The notes beneath the pieces were generated by a model. The model was not told where the DNA came from and made no database searches. It saw nothing but the letters and a program-made list of their open reading frames with translations. Positions 52,876 through 62,250 of a stretch of DNA of 64,000 bases are shown here, piece by piece. The first letter of the stretch is position 1. Every line of letters begins with the position of its first letter. Both the position numbers and the translations under genes were made by a program. Source of the DNA: Planctomycetota bacterium (lineage in GTDB: Bacteria > Planctomycetota > Planctomycetia > Planctomycetales > Planctomycetaceae); NCBI GenBank assembly GCA_018242525.1, contig JAFEBS010000019.1:62001-126000 (forward strand), written 5' to 3'.

Positions 52876-54978
52876 CTACTTGGGCTCGGCGTTCAATGTC
52901 ACTAAAGCGGACGGACCCGCGCCGAGTTCCACTGGAACCTTGAACTTAATCGTATCGACTTTACAGAGTCCACCCTTGCCGTCGCGACAATAGCCATACG
53001 TCACTGACACCAGCAGCGTGCCAGATCCGGTCTTTTTTGAGACCGGAACTTTGAACGTGGCGGAATCTCCTTCGGTGGTCGCTTCACTGCGAACGTTTTG
53101 ATGTTCGGCGGGGACCAGAGTGGAATTTCCTTCGGTGGCGACTTTGTATTTGACCGGCAACAACGGGTTGAGCTTGAAACCGTCCGGAAGCTTGAAATCG
53201 ACCTGGAAGCTGATCCCGGCGTCGACAGTCAGTTTCTGCGTTTCGATGGCCACTAAACGAGTGTTCGTGTCCGCGGATTCCTGCGTGACTGGCTTCGGGG
53301 GCCGCAGGCCTTCGATGACCAGTTCCTTCGCCTTTTTGTCCTGCAGATTGACCACCACCAGTCGATGATTGTTGGTGTCGGCCACGTACAGGTTGTCCCC
53401 GGAGATTGCCATCCCTGCAGGTTCGGCAAACTGCACCGGATCCAGGCCCGTCCCCGGCTTGCCAGTTCCCAGGAAGGTCGAGACCGTGGATGTCTTCAGA
53501 TCCACCATCCGGATCTTGTGGTTATAGCTGTCGGCGACAAATACCACCCCCTTGTGCAGAACGATTCCGAGCGGGTGCTGGAAGCGGGCGGCATCACCGG
53601 CACCATCGATGTCGCCGAATGCGAACAGACTTGCGCCGCGTGGCAGGTCGTGAGTCCCCGCGATCGTCTTGATTTCACCGACGGGATCGGCCAGATCCTG
53701 CTTCGGCCGGGTTGTGATCCTGCGGAGCGCAGACCCTTCACTGTCGACCACGTACAACACGTGGCCGTCCGAGGCGATTCCGGAGGGTTGGGCGAGGGCT
53801 CCGCTGTCCAGAGCACCATCGGTAATGTCTTCCCGGCCGGAACCGGCATACGGTTGAATCAGGTTCGTTCCCAGCTTGTGAGACCAGAGTTGATGCGGCC
53901 CGGCCATCGCGATGTACAGCACCCCGTCGACCACGCACAGGTCCCAGGGGCTGTTCAATTCGGTCTTGTTCAACCGGCCACCCCCCGCTCGAAAACTGGC
54001 CTGTTTACCAGTTCCCCCCAGAGTCGCAACTTCCCGCTTGGCCAGATCCACCGTCCGCAACTGATGGTTTTCCGTGTCGGCGATGTACAGAGTATCGCCG
54101 ACCAGAGTCATTCCCTGGGGATGATCAAACTGGGCTTCAGAGTAGGAACCGTCTTTGGATCCAATCGCTCCGGAACCGATGACGTCGATCAACTTGCCGT
54201 CGAGTCCCGCCACCACAATTCGATTGTTGTTACTGTCGGAAACGAACAGACGATGGTTGGCATCGTCGACCAGCAGTTTTCCGGGGAACCGCAACGGTGT
54301 GGCCGGAGCCCGATTCCGTTCCAGATCAAAATTGACAGGTGTTTCGTCCAACGTCCCCTTGGACTTGTGGTAGGCAATCAGTTTTCCAATGACCGTATCG
54401 AGCAGTTCGCGGTTTCCTTCTCCCGGCGCGACGCCGCAGTAATTCCCCTCGGGGTCAATCAGGACCAGCGACGGCCACGAATTGATCTGGAATTTTCGCC
54501 AGACCGTCATGTTGGCATCGTTGATGACAGGGTGCTCGATTTCATACCGCAGGATCGCCTTGCGGATGTTACCGGTCTCCTTTTCGTTGTCGAACTTGGC
54601 CGAATGGACGCCGATGACGACCAGTTCCTTGCCGTACTTCTGCTCCAGGAACTTCAGGTCAGGCAGCACATGCATGCAGTTGATGCAGCAGAAGGTCCAG
54701 AAATCCAGCACGACGACCTTGCCGCGCAAATCCTTCAAGGTGATTGGGCCGCCGACATTCAGCCATTCGATCCCCCCTTCCAGGTCCGGAGCCGGGAATG
54801 CCTTGGGAAACGGGTTTTCGACTTTTCCCCTGGCCTTGGCGTCCACTTTCTTGTCCGGCTGGTCGTCGTCCGCATGAGCCAGCAGCGTCTGGCCAGCGGC
54901 CACAACGATCAGGCAGGCGAGAATCCGTCGCCAGACTGGCGAAGAATGGGGACGGGGCGTACTTGAAACAGAAAACAT
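52876..54978 (-). CDS. Exported thioredoxin-NHL repeat protein (NHLRC2-like)
   Basis: A 700-aa protein. Signal peptide at about 1-35 (ILACLIVVAAGQTLLAHAD). A thioredoxin-like domain spans 60-200, with the redox motif CCINC at 97-101 (Cys98 and Cys101 as CxxC) and cis-Pro in SWPSLVLIDPEG. Six or so NHL repeats fill 225-590 (NHRLFVSDSNNNRIVVAGLD, DTLYIADTENHQLRTVDLAK). The last 110 residues form a beta-rich domain (FQVDFKLPDGFKLNPLLPV). The layout matches NHLRC2, a widely spread protein of uncertain role. Start 54978 follows GGAG at a good distance; a GTG at 54993 is an alternative. Large plus-strand frames here are antisense shadows. Confidence 0.87.
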   Translation of the reverse strand: MFSVSSTPRPHSSPVWRRILACLIVVAAGQTLLAHADDDQPDKKVDAKARGKVENPFPKAFPAPDLEGGIEWLNVGGPITLKDLRGKVVVLDFWTFCCINCMHVLPDLKFLEQKYGKELVVIGVHSAKFDNEKETGNIRKAILRYEIEHPVINDANMTVWRKFQINSWPSLVLIDPEGNYCGVAPGEGNRELLDTVIGKLIAYHKSKGTLDETPVNFDLERNRAPATPLRFPGKLLVDDANHRLFVSDSNNNRIVVAGLDGKLIDVIGSGAIGSKDGSYSEAQFDHPQGMTLVGDTLYIADTENHQLRTVDLAKREVATLGGTGKQASFRAGGGRLNKTELNSPWDLCVVDGVLYIAMAGPHQLWSHKLGTNLIQPYAGSGREDITDGALDSGALAQPSGIASDGHVLYVVDSEGSALRRITTRPKQDLADPVGEIKTIAGTHDLPRGASLFAFGDIDGAGDAARFQHPLGIVLHKGVVFVADSYNHKIRMVDLKTSTVSTFLGTGKPGTGLDPVQFAEPAGMAISGDNLYVADTNNHRLVVVNLQDKKAKELVIEGLRPPKPVTQESADTNTRLVAIETQKLTVDAGISFQVDFKLPDGFKLNPLLPVKYKVATEGNSTLVPAEHQNVRSEATTEGDSATFKVPVSKKTGSGTLLVSVTYGYCRDGKGGLCKVDTIKFKVPVELGAGPSALVTLNAEPK

Positions 54979-55352
54979 GGGCGGGTTCTCCACAGCCAGG
55001 TGAACTCGTCTGGACGTCGGTCAGCACAGGACGCCGGAAAGAATCGTATTGGAATCGTAGCAGACGATTGATGCGAGTTCCAACGGGAACGGCGGGACCA
55101 CGGGATTCGATGGAAATATCAGGATTTGCAAATCGTCTGGCTTGACATCGCGGACAGGAGATGACTGTAATCATGAAGCATTTGTAATCACTTCCAGTAA
55201 CGCTGATCCTTCAGCACGCGATTTCACACGACTTCTTTCTAAACTCTTCTTCTCTCTAAATTCTTCCTGAACTTCTTCGTTGAGTTCGGGACCTCTGGGT
55301 ATCTTTACCAATCTCTTTCCTTTCGTTCGCGCATTGCTCCCAAGGAGTGCTG
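54979..55352. other. Divergent gene-free stretch
   Basis: A 374-base gap. Near 55228-55280 the plus strand is rich in C and T with an imperfect tandem repeat of TCTAAA and TTCTTC units. It is the leader of the lipoprotein-DUF1559 operon. No gene is visible. Confidence 0.4.
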
Positions 55353-55802
55353 ATGTCTCGCAATACGATCCGGATTCTCGTCGGAATTACGTTGACCGTT
55401 CTTGTTGGCTGCTCAGGTTCGACAAAAGGACAATTTCCCACTTACAAGGCGACGGGAACTCTGCAGATTGATGGCAAGCCATTTGGACCGTGCACCTTGA
55501 CCTTGGAGCCGGTTCCGTTGACGGCAGAAAGTCGTTCGACCTTTACGATGGTTGGAAGCGACGGAAAATTCACCTCGCTCAGGACTTACAAGCCAGGCGA
55601 CGGCATTCCGGAAGGGGAATTTGTGGTCAAGTTGGCACAGGATGCCATGTCAGCGACGACCGTTCCTGGTTACAAGCCGAAATCGATCGTCGTGAAGAAG
55701 CCGGATTCAGGCGCTCTTAAGATGCAAATTGATTTGGAGTCCACGGGTGCCCCTCTGGATGATCTTCCCAGAGACAACTCCGCGCCTCCGGCATCTATCT
55801 GA
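55353..55802 (+). CDS. Small lipoprotein, DUF1559 partner
   Basis: A 149-aa lipoprotein with lipobox VLVGC (Cys near residue 20). The remainder is beta-rich (ATGTLQIDGKPFGPCTLTLE, TFTMVGSDGKFTSLRTYKPG), again like carboxypeptidase-regulatory folds. AAGGAG six bases upstream supports ATG 55353; a GTG at 55347 is in frame too. It precedes the DUF1559 gene by 69 bases and is its likely partner. Confidence 0.86.
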   Translation: MSRNTIRILVGITLTVLVGCSGSTKGQFPTYKATGTLQIDGKPFGPCTLTLEPVPLTAESRSTFTMVGSDGKFTSLRTYKPGDGIPEGEFVVKLAQDAMSATTVPGYKPKSIVVKKPDSGALKMQIDLESTGAPLDDLPRDNSAPPASI

Positions 55803-55871
55803 GTTCCGATACGGAAAGTCTTTCAGGTTTGAGAGTTTCATAGTTACTTGTATTCAATTCCGGGAGTAAAG

Positions 55872-56903
55872 ATGTCGAACGATGAGTTGAAGGCGCGCAA
55901 GCGCGGTTTTACGTTGATCGAGTTGCTGGTGGTCATCGCAATTATTGCGGTTTTGATCGCACTGCTGTTGCCTGCCGTGCAACAAGCGCGCGAAGCGGCT
56001 CGCCGAACCCAATGCAAAAACCAGATGAAGCAGATTGGACTGGCACTCCATAATTACCATGACACCGTTGGAGCGTTCCCTCTGGACACGATTCGTACGT
56101 TCAGTCCCCAGGGAACACCCGGAGCACGAAACTACACCTGGATCACGATGATCCTGCCGTACATGGATCAAGCTCCGTTGTACAACCAGATCAATTTCAG
56201 CGCCCAGCTATATGGCCAGATGACTGGTAGCACCGAGATTCGTTCTGTCAAACTGAACATGCTGACCTGTCCGTCCGATACCGGCTGGGGTGATCCATCG
56301 CGGAGCAAAGGTTTTGCCTGGACAGACTATGCGGCTTCGTCAGGATGGGATCAGTGGGATCGTCCAGACGATCAACACGGCGGGATCTTCACCGCCATGA
56401 CGGCCGTCCGGATCGCTGACATCACAGACGGGACTTCGAACACCGTCATGGTGGGCGAAGTCGGTTCGCACAGTTGGAAGAACGGTGGCCAAATTGGTGG
56501 TGCCGGACAACCTCGCAACGGCAACGAAGGGGTGTTCCGCTCCTCGTTGTGTACTCCGCAATTCGAAGCCGGCTATGACAATGCAGCGACAAGTGCGACC
56601 ACGGGTCGGCCTTGGGGTCCAATGCTGCGTGCGGACGGCAGCTCGGGCGGAGCCTGGGGATCATGGTCGTCCCCCTACGCGTTTGCCCCGGTCTACCGGT
56701 CGGCTTACGGGATGAACTCGGAATGGCCCGGACCTGGTAGTTTGCATACCGGAGGTGCTCATTTCCTGATGGGTGATGGTTCTGTACGGTTCATTTCGCA
56801 GAACATTCAGATGAACACGGGCTCCGCGGGCACGACGAATCTGTGGCATTCACTGCACACCAAGAACGGTCGCACTTACGATATGATCATTGGCGAATTC
56901 TAA
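55872..56903 (+). CDS. DUF1559 prepilin-like protein, second copy
   Basis: A 343-aa DUF1559 protein. N-terminal [20 protein letters not shown] and [20 protein letters not shown] match the first copy closely; the C-terminal signature is HTGGAHFLMGDGSVRFISQN. The ATG follows GGGAG at a suitable distance. It is embedded in the order lipoprotein, DUF1559, TPR protein; the first copy at 43475 has the order DUF1559, lipoprotein. Confidence 0.95.
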   Translation: MSNDELKARKRGFTLIELLVVIAIIAVLIALLLPAVQQAREAARRTQCKNQMKQIGLALHNYHDTVGAFPLDTIRTFSPQGTPGARNYTWITMILPYMDQAPLYNQINFSAQLYGQMTGSTEIRSVKLNMLTCPSDTGWGDPSRSKGFAWTDYAASSGWDQWDRPDDQHGGIFTAMTAVRIADITDGTSNTVMVGEVGSHSWKNGGQIGGAGQPRNGNEGVFRSSLCTPQFEAGYDNAATSATTGRPWGPMLRADGSSGGAWGSWSSPYAFAPVYRSAYGMNSEWPGPGSLHTGGAHFLMGDGSVRFISQNIQMNTGSAGTTNLWHSLHTKNGRTYDMIIGEF

Positions 56904-56949
56904 CCGATTTGCTGGTCGTCAACACGGAACGAGGGGGACGCAGCGATGC

Positions 56950-58167
56950 GTGCTCCTCGTTCTTTTTGTACTTCAGCGAGCGAGACTGTGGGTGTTGAAC
57001 AGGCTGCGATTGCAATGGGCTTTGATCCTGGTGTTGGTGGCGGGCATTGGCCTCTGGTTGACACTGGGTCAGAATCGTCAACAGCCGACTCTGGAAGCAG
57101 GGCTGCAGGCCGTCGAAATCGATGACGGACCGCGCATCCAGCAAATAAAAGAAGCGTTGAATCGCGCAGGACGTCCGGATGAGGCGATCGTTCTGCAATG
57201 TGCCTGGCTGGCTCGACATGGGCGGCATGCCGATGTCTTACGCCATCTGCCGGAGCGACTGATCGATGGTCCGCTTCGCCGCGAAGCCCTGCGATTGTAC
57301 GGAGAGAGCTTATATCGGACGGGAGATCTGGTTCGTGCCGAAGAGATGCTGAAGCTGGCGACGGTCGAATTCCCGAACGACGTCGAGTCGTATCGCAATC
57401 TGGCGCTACTCTACTACGGAGTGGGGATGAACGAACTCGCAATGCATGAGCAAGCACAGATTCGACGACTGGCACCGGCGGACTATCGCCCCAATTTTTT
57501 GTCCGGCCTGGTTCGAAGGGATGCAGAAGACTTTGAACAGGCCAGCCACGAGTTTCGACAGGCACTCGACAGGCAGCCGCCTGCCCAGGTCTCGGAAAGC
57601 ATTCGATTTGATCTGGCGCGCTGCCTGGTCCAGTGTGGAGAATATCGGGACGCAGTGACCGTGCTGGAGCGTGACCGGGCATCGAATTCAGGATCAGTCT
57701 TGCTCGCCGAGTGTCACTGGCACCTCGGCGACAAAGTTCAATCGAAAGAAATCCTCAAGGAAGTCCTGTCGGTGGAACCTGCCAACATCCTGGCCTTGCG
57801 TCTGAAAGCCTGGTTTCTGGAAGACCTGGAAAGAATCGATGAATCGGTGGCACTGTTGCAACGTGTTGTCGCCGCGAGTCCGGAGGATCTGGAGAGTTAC
57901 CAGCGACTCGTCCGACTGCTGAAGACTCTGGGAATGACGGCAGAGAGTGAGCAAGTCCGGCAGGAATTGTCGAGATTCCAGACGTTGAAGAATCGACTGA
58001 TCGAATTAACTGCCATCGCCAGGACCGATCTGAACGCGGTCGAGCCTCGGCAGGAACTGGCGGGGATTTGTCGCGAACTGGGACGGGTCGAACAGGTGGC
58101 GATCTGGCAGCGATCGGCCGAGTTCTGCAAAAATCGGAATGCCAGGACGGAAGCCTCAAAGCGCTAG
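56950..58167 (+). CDS. Membrane-anchored TPR protein
   Basis: A 405-aa protein with an N-terminal membrane helix (about residues 22-40, WALILVLVAGIGLWLTLG), followed by TPR-type helices throughout (LYGESLYRTGDLVRAEEMLK, LALLYYGVGMNELAMHEQAQ). It is anchored, with the repeats probably outside. The start is uncertain: GTG 56950 follows GAGGGGGACG; the frame is open from TTG 56890 inside the preceding gene. It comes 46 bases after the DUF1559 gene and likely shares its transcript. Confidence 0.75.
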   Translation: MLLVLFVLQRARLWVLNRLRLQWALILVLVAGIGLWLTLGQNRQQPTLEAGLQAVEIDDGPRIQQIKEALNRAGRPDEAIVLQCAWLARHGRHADVLRHLPERLIDGPLRREALRLYGESLYRTGDLVRAEEMLKLATVEFPNDVESYRNLALLYYGVGMNELAMHEQAQIRRLAPADYRPNFLSGLVRRDAEDFEQASHEFRQALDRQPPAQVSESIRFDLARCLVQCGEYRDAVTVLERDRASNSGSVLLAECHWHLGDKVQSKEILKEVLSVEPANILALRLKAWFLEDLERIDESVALLQRVVAASPEDLESYQRLVRLLKTLGMTAESEQVRQELSRFQTLKNRLIELTAIARTDLNAVEPRQELAGICRELGRVEQVAIWQRSAEFCKNRNARTEASKR

Positions 58168-58169
58168 TC

Positions 58170-58895
58170 TTACGTCAACTTGATCGCCTGGTAATGTCCA
58201 TTGTCAGAATTCGTCCCCAAGCGCCGAACATACAATTTGACCTTTCCAGCGCGCCGGTTCGGACGCAGGTGCTTGCCGACATCGACTGTTCCCGAAGACA
58301 CGGCTGCAGAGCTGTCAAGCTCTTCGATATCGATACTGCGCGCATGCAGGACGGAAACCGGCTGCGGACCTGTGAGGTCGTCTGGCCATTCGCCAAGCTG
58401 CACGATCCGGCCATCGTCACCGGTCACGATCAGCCCGACCGCCGCCAGGGCGCCAATCACACCACCCTCGGTCCCCCCCAGTCCCTCCAGGTGGATCCCG
58501 TGCTCGGCCGCCAGTTGGCGCGCGTCGGCCTGAGTGACCACTGCCTGCTGGCAGCGACGACCGTACTGGATCACGGAATCAGGAACATGGTGCGTGACGC
58601 ACAGGCCGGGGTCGCTGCCTTCGATATACCATCCCTGCATCGTGTGACGCAGCGCTGCGACCAGAGTTGCGCGAACGGAGTCGCTGGTGTCGTCCGCCGA
58701 ATCACGCCGTTCGAGCGTAATTGATGCGGAACCGTTTTTGGACGTGTAGGGGATTCGCGGGTCGTCCAGCAACTGGTGACGCACAATCCCGTGACATTTC
58801 CAGTCGCTCGCCAGATCATGGACGATGGCTCGAGCCAGTTGATTTGTGCCTCGTGAACCGAGGATGTCGGTGTCGTCAATCCCCACGTAAATCAC
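58170..58895 (-). CDS. TiaS-like (tRNA-Ile2 agmatinylcytidine synthetase-type) domain protein
   Basis: A 241-aa protein. The N-terminus GIDDTDILGSRGTNQLARAI follows the TiaS/DUF1743 pattern; in archaea TiaS modifies the tRNA-Ile2 anticodon with agmatine. Here only the N-terminal part resembles TiaS and the rest (GLGGTEGGVIGALAAVGLIV, GDDGRIVQLGEWPDDL) is short, so the archaeal reaction is unlikely. The GTG start at 58895 overlaps the upstream membrane-protein stop as GTGA, so the two are translationally coupled. Cytoplasmic. Bacterial members of this group have no known function to me. Confidence 0.7.
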   Translation of the reverse strand: MIYVGIDDTDILGSRGTNQLARAIVHDLASDWKCHGIVRHQLLDDPRIPYTSKNGSASITLERRDSADDTSDSVRATLVAALRHTMQGWYIEGSDPGLCVTHHVPDSVIQYGRRCQQAVVTQADARQLAAEHGIHLEGLGGTEGGVIGALAAVGLIVTGDDGRIVQLGEWPDDLTGPQPVSVLHARSIDIEELDSSAAVSSGTVDVGKHLRPNRRAGKVKLYVRRLGTNSDNGHYQAIKLT

Positions 58896-59524
58896 GGCTG
58901 AATCTCCGCCGAATCCTCGCTGCGGCCGCGCGCGTAAAACAGGATCACTCCACTGATGAGTCCCGCCAGCAGGCCACAAATGACATACGTGAACGAAGCC
59001 TGCCACAGCCAGCCTGCCAGTGGCCGACGACCGGGAGCTTCGAAGCCGGTGGCCTTGGCAACCCCGCGTATGACAAAGGCCACCGTATTACTGGAAAGTC
59101 CCGCAATGGCAAATGCGACGTACTGTCGCCAGCCTCCGTTCGCCCGTCGCAGTGCCACGTCGAGAAATGGCCCGGTCACCGTTAAACTCGCCAGCGCACC
59201 GACACCCAGACCTTCTCCCTTGAAACCTGTCAGATGCAGCAGGACGCCCGTCATGAAAGCGGTGGTCCCCATGGCACAACCCGCACCGCGACGGGGCACC
59301 AGCGCCAAACCCAGGGCCATGGGGAAAACCACGCGCAGAATGGCGTGGCCGGGAACCCCCTTGATCCCCAAATCCAGAAACACGGACGAACATGCGGCCA
59401 GGACCCCGGCAGACAGCAGGATCAGCCAGTCCGTCAGAGTGGCTGTCAATTCCTGTGAAGTCATGCGACGCAACCGCGTCGTCGAAAACAGGCCGGGATG
59501 TCGCGGAAGCTTGAGCGCGGTCAT
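58892..59524 (-). CDS. Multi-pass membrane protein, coupled to TiaS-like gene
   Basis: A 210-aa integral membrane protein with about six helices (DWLILLSAGVLAACSSVFLD, AILRVVFPMALGLALVP, WQASFTYVICGLLAGLISGV among them). The even packing of Gly-rich helices (GAGCAMGTTAFMTGVLLHLT) recalls substrate-binding S-components of ECF transporters, but no ATPase gene is nearby. Its stop overlaps the TiaS-like start. Substrate unknown; the linked TiaS-like protein may handle the same compound. Confidence 0.65.
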   Translation of the reverse strand: MTALKLPRHPGLFSTTRLRRMTSQELTATLTDWLILLSAGVLAACSSVFLDLGIKGVPGHAILRVVFPMALGLALVPRRGAGCAMGTTAFMTGVLLHLTGFKGEGLGVGALASLTVTGPFLDVALRRANGGWRQYVAFAIAGLSSNTVAFVIRGVAKATGFEAPGRRPLAGWLWQASFTYVICGLLAGLISGVILFYARGRSEDSAEIQP

Positions 59525-59663
59525 TTCATTCCGTCACCAGACAGGCGTTAAGAGCAAATTGCACCGTCGTGCAACTCGGTAGAAATTATGCCCGGGTCGA
59601 CCCTGCACTGCAATCAGATGCTCGTTCGCGGTTCTTCGCGAGTCGCCGTCGAGTCAGGATCGA

Positions 59664-60293
59664 TCAATCACTGAGATCCGCCGGAACCGGCAACCCGGCC
59701 GTGACCAGAGCAGCTCGATAGTCGCCGGGCCGATTCAGATTCTCCAGCGTCGACAGGGACGGGTCGACACTGCGCAGATCTTCCACCGGGACCTCACGGG
59801 TGTCGACATCGTCGAACAGAAATCGTGGTCGCAGTCGATCGGCATCCAGCAATTTTCGTACCGGCGGCAGCACCGTGACACGATAAACCGCTGCCAGCGG
59901 ATGATGATGTTCGCCATCGCGAGGCACCGCGATCTGGTGTTCGCCGACCAGTTCAAACATCCGCGCCACGAACGCGGGAACCAGCAGCGGCACATCACAA
60001 CTGGTCGCATAAACGGCATCCACGTCACCCGCCAGCGCCTGCAGTCCGGCGGCAAGTCCTTCCAACGGCCCGCGATCCTGCCGTTCATCACGCGCGACTC
60101 GAACAGCACCTGGCAACACCGGCAATCCCTGGCCCGGTGCAGCCACCACCACGATGGCGTGCAAGGGGACAACGTCACTGACCAGTCGCAGTACCCGTTG
60201 CAACATACATTCCGGGCCAAACGGCAGCAGCGCCTTGTCCCGCCCCATTCGGCTGGACTTGCCGCCACACAGGATGATCGCGCCGGGTCGCAT
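59664..60293 (-). CDS. mobA: Molybdenum cofactor guanylyltransferase
   Basis: A 209-aa nucleotidyltransferase that joins GMP to molybdopterin to give the guanine-dinucleotide form. The N-terminal GTP-binding loop AIILCGGKSSRMGRDKALLP is the MobA signature, and SCDVPLLVPAFV carries the metal-binding Asp. Length fits the family (about 190-220). I start at 60293 (MRPGAIIL); the open frame extends further but the extra region has no homology. Divergent from the aldehyde dehydrogenase gene by 172 bases. No molybdoenzyme gene is visible here. Confidence 0.9.
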   Translation of the reverse strand: MRPGAIILCGGKSSRMGRDKALLPFGPECMLQRVLRLVSDVVPLHAIVVVAAPGQGLPVLPGAVRVARDERQDRGPLEGLAAGLQALAGDVDAVYATSCDVPLLVPAFVARMFELVGEHQIAVPRDGEHHHPLAAVYRVTVLPPVRKLLDADRLRPRFLFDDVDTREVPVEDLRSVDPSLSTLENLNRPGDYRAALVTAGLPVPADLSD

Positions 60294-60465
60294 GTCACGA
60301 TTCTCTGATGGTGCCGACAATCCGTCTGGAGATTCACGCCGCCAGTTATTGTAATACCGCCCGGCTGATGGCACACTCATGCGGCTTGCCGTGATCATCG
60401 TGACAATCCTGATACGCGACTTCGAAGGCGTGTGTTCGACTGGCCCCTGACAAGAGGAACCTCTC

Positions 60466-62022
60466 ATGGCGACCGCAAATGCTGAGATCCGTGCTTTAAC
60501 CGCTGCCGTGTTTCGCACCCCGGGGAAATTCACCGAGTTCTGCCACAATGGCGGCAAGCCGCTGGGCGGTTTTGTCGATGGCGAGCAGATCGCCGGTTCG
60601 ATGAATGCGACCTTTCAAACGATCGATCCGGGTTCCCAGGAAGTCCTCGCGACAGTCTGCGAAATGGGTGAGGCCGAAGTCGCTCGGGCGGTCGCCGCGG
60701 CGCAGCGGGCCTTTGACGGCGACGGTGGCAGCAGTTGGCGGAATGCCGATGTTGAAGAGCGCATCGAACTCGTCAATCGCCTCGTGGAACTGTGCGAACG
60801 CGATCGAGACGTGTTGCTGGCCTGCGAAATCCGCGACGGAGGCAAAGTCTCCGAGCTGGCGGAAGGGGACTTCACGCAGATTCGCGAATGCGCCGCCTAC
60901 TTCATCGGCGTCGCTCGTCGGATCGCGATGGGTGATGGCCCGTCGATGCGAGTCGCCGATGGCGTCACGGGATTCACTTACCGCGAACCTTGGGGTGTTG
61001 TCGCCGGGATCATCCCCTGGAACTATCCGATTGTGTTGACGTCCTGGTTCATGTTTCCGGCACTGCTGTCCGGCAACACGATCCTGATCAAGCCGGCCGA
61101 AGACACGCCTTTGTCGGCACTCTACATCGCGAAGCTCGCCCAGGAAGCGGGCTTCCCGCCGGGAGTCATCAACGTGTTGCCGGGCCGCGGAGAAATCACC
61201 GGCCAGTGCATCGCCGAGCATCCCGGCGTCCGCTATATCTCTTTCACGGGATCGCCCGGTGTCGGCCAGCACATTCTGCGGACCTGTGACCGTCACGGGA
61301 CACGCATGAAGCGCGAACTGGGTGGCAATGGTTCCGCCATTGTCCTCGCCGACGCCGATCCAGAGGTGGTCGCCCGTTTGATCGGACGCTACACGAATCA
61401 GCACTACGGCCAGACCTGCTGCACGATTCACCGCGTGTTCGTCGACCGGAAGATTGCGGACGACTTCATCGACGCAGAGACCGAGTTCTTCAAGGGATTG
61501 AAAATCGGTTATCAGGCCGATGCCGGAACCCAATTGGGAGCGGTCATCAATCCCACGCAGCGGCGCCGCATCCTGCAGGCCCAGCAGGAAACCGTCGCTC
61601 GCGGTGCGAAGCCGATACTGGCCGGCGGCGATGCCTCAGTGCCCGGCAAGAATGGTTACTATCTGAAGCCGTCGCTGTATCTGACCCAGCCCGGGCTCAA
61701 TGTGAATCCGGCTGAAATCTTCCATACCTTCGCCACCATTTGTCCGGTGTCGTCGGCCGAGGAAGCTCTGCAGCTTGCCAACAGTTCGCCCTATGGGTTG
61801 GGTTCCAGCGTGTGGACGAAAGACGTCGAGCGCGGTGTCGCTCTCGCCAGGCAGTTCCGCGATGGTACGGGCCAGGTGAATTGCCACAACTCGATCGCCT
61901 ACGGCCTGCCCTACGGCGGACAAGGGATTTCCGGTGGCCCCGGTGGCGGCGTCAACTGCGAAGAAACGTTTATGGACTACACCCAGGTCAAAGCGATCTA
62001 CGTCGCGAACTATCCGGAATAA
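60466..62022 (+). CDS. NAD(P)-dependent aldehyde dehydrogenase
   Basis: A 518-aa enzyme of the ALDH superfamily oxidising aldehydes to acids. Catalytic residues are the Cys in GQTCCT (Cys318 or the next one) and Glu284 in RELGGNG; the cofactor loop IPWNYPIV and FTGSPGVGQHI are standard. Closest in appearance to betaine-aldehyde or general family members, but the substrate is open. The start follows AGAGGA. Only the molybdopterin gene is divergent; no obvious pathway neighbour. Confidence 0.93.
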   Translation: MATANAEIRALTAAVFRTPGKFTEFCHNGGKPLGGFVDGEQIAGSMNATFQTIDPGSQEVLATVCEMGEAEVARAVAAAQRAFDGDGGSSWRNADVEERIELVNRLVELCERDRDVLLACEIRDGGKVSELAEGDFTQIRECAAYFIGVARRIAMGDGPSMRVADGVTGFTYREPWGVVAGIIPWNYPIVLTSWFMFPALLSGNTILIKPAEDTPLSALYIAKLAQEAGFPPGVINVLPGRGEITGQCIAEHPGVRYISFTGSPGVGQHILRTCDRHGTRMKRELGGNGSAIVLADADPEVVARLIGRYTNQHYGQTCCTIHRVFVDRKIADDFIDAETEFFKGLKIGYQADAGTQLGAVINPTQRRRILQAQQETVARGAKPILAGGDASVPGKNGYYLKPSLYLTQPGLNVNPAEIFHTFATICPVSSAEEALQLANSSPYGLGSSVWTKDVERGVALARQFRDGTGQVNCHNSIAYGLPYGGQGISGGPGGGVNCEETFMDYTQVKAIYVANYPE

Positions 62023-62250
62023 AATCGGCTTTGAACTTCTGGCGGTGCGTGAACGGAAGTGCGGACGCAATTGCTGAACCACTTTTTCGGTGGTTTCGTG
62101 CGCCTGCACTTCCTGCACCAATTTCGCAACTCGCCAGAATTCGCTCAGATTTCGACTTTTGTGCGTTATCTTGGCCAGCCGAATTCGCCTGCAATGATCG
62201 ACGTGCATCGTTGATTTCCAATCCGAACCAATTCTTCCGGGAACAGCTCC
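62023..62250. other. Intergenic spacer
   Basis: A 228-base gap. CGGGAA before GTG 62251 is the ribosome-binding site of the MFS gene. I see no other structure. Confidence 0.3.

Noticed and set aside
53365..54966. 533-codon plus-strand frame
   Set aside because: Antisense to the thioredoxin-NHL gene; the composition is that of a shadow frame.
60496..61533. 345-codon minus-strand frame
   Set aside because: Antisense to the aldehyde dehydrogenase.
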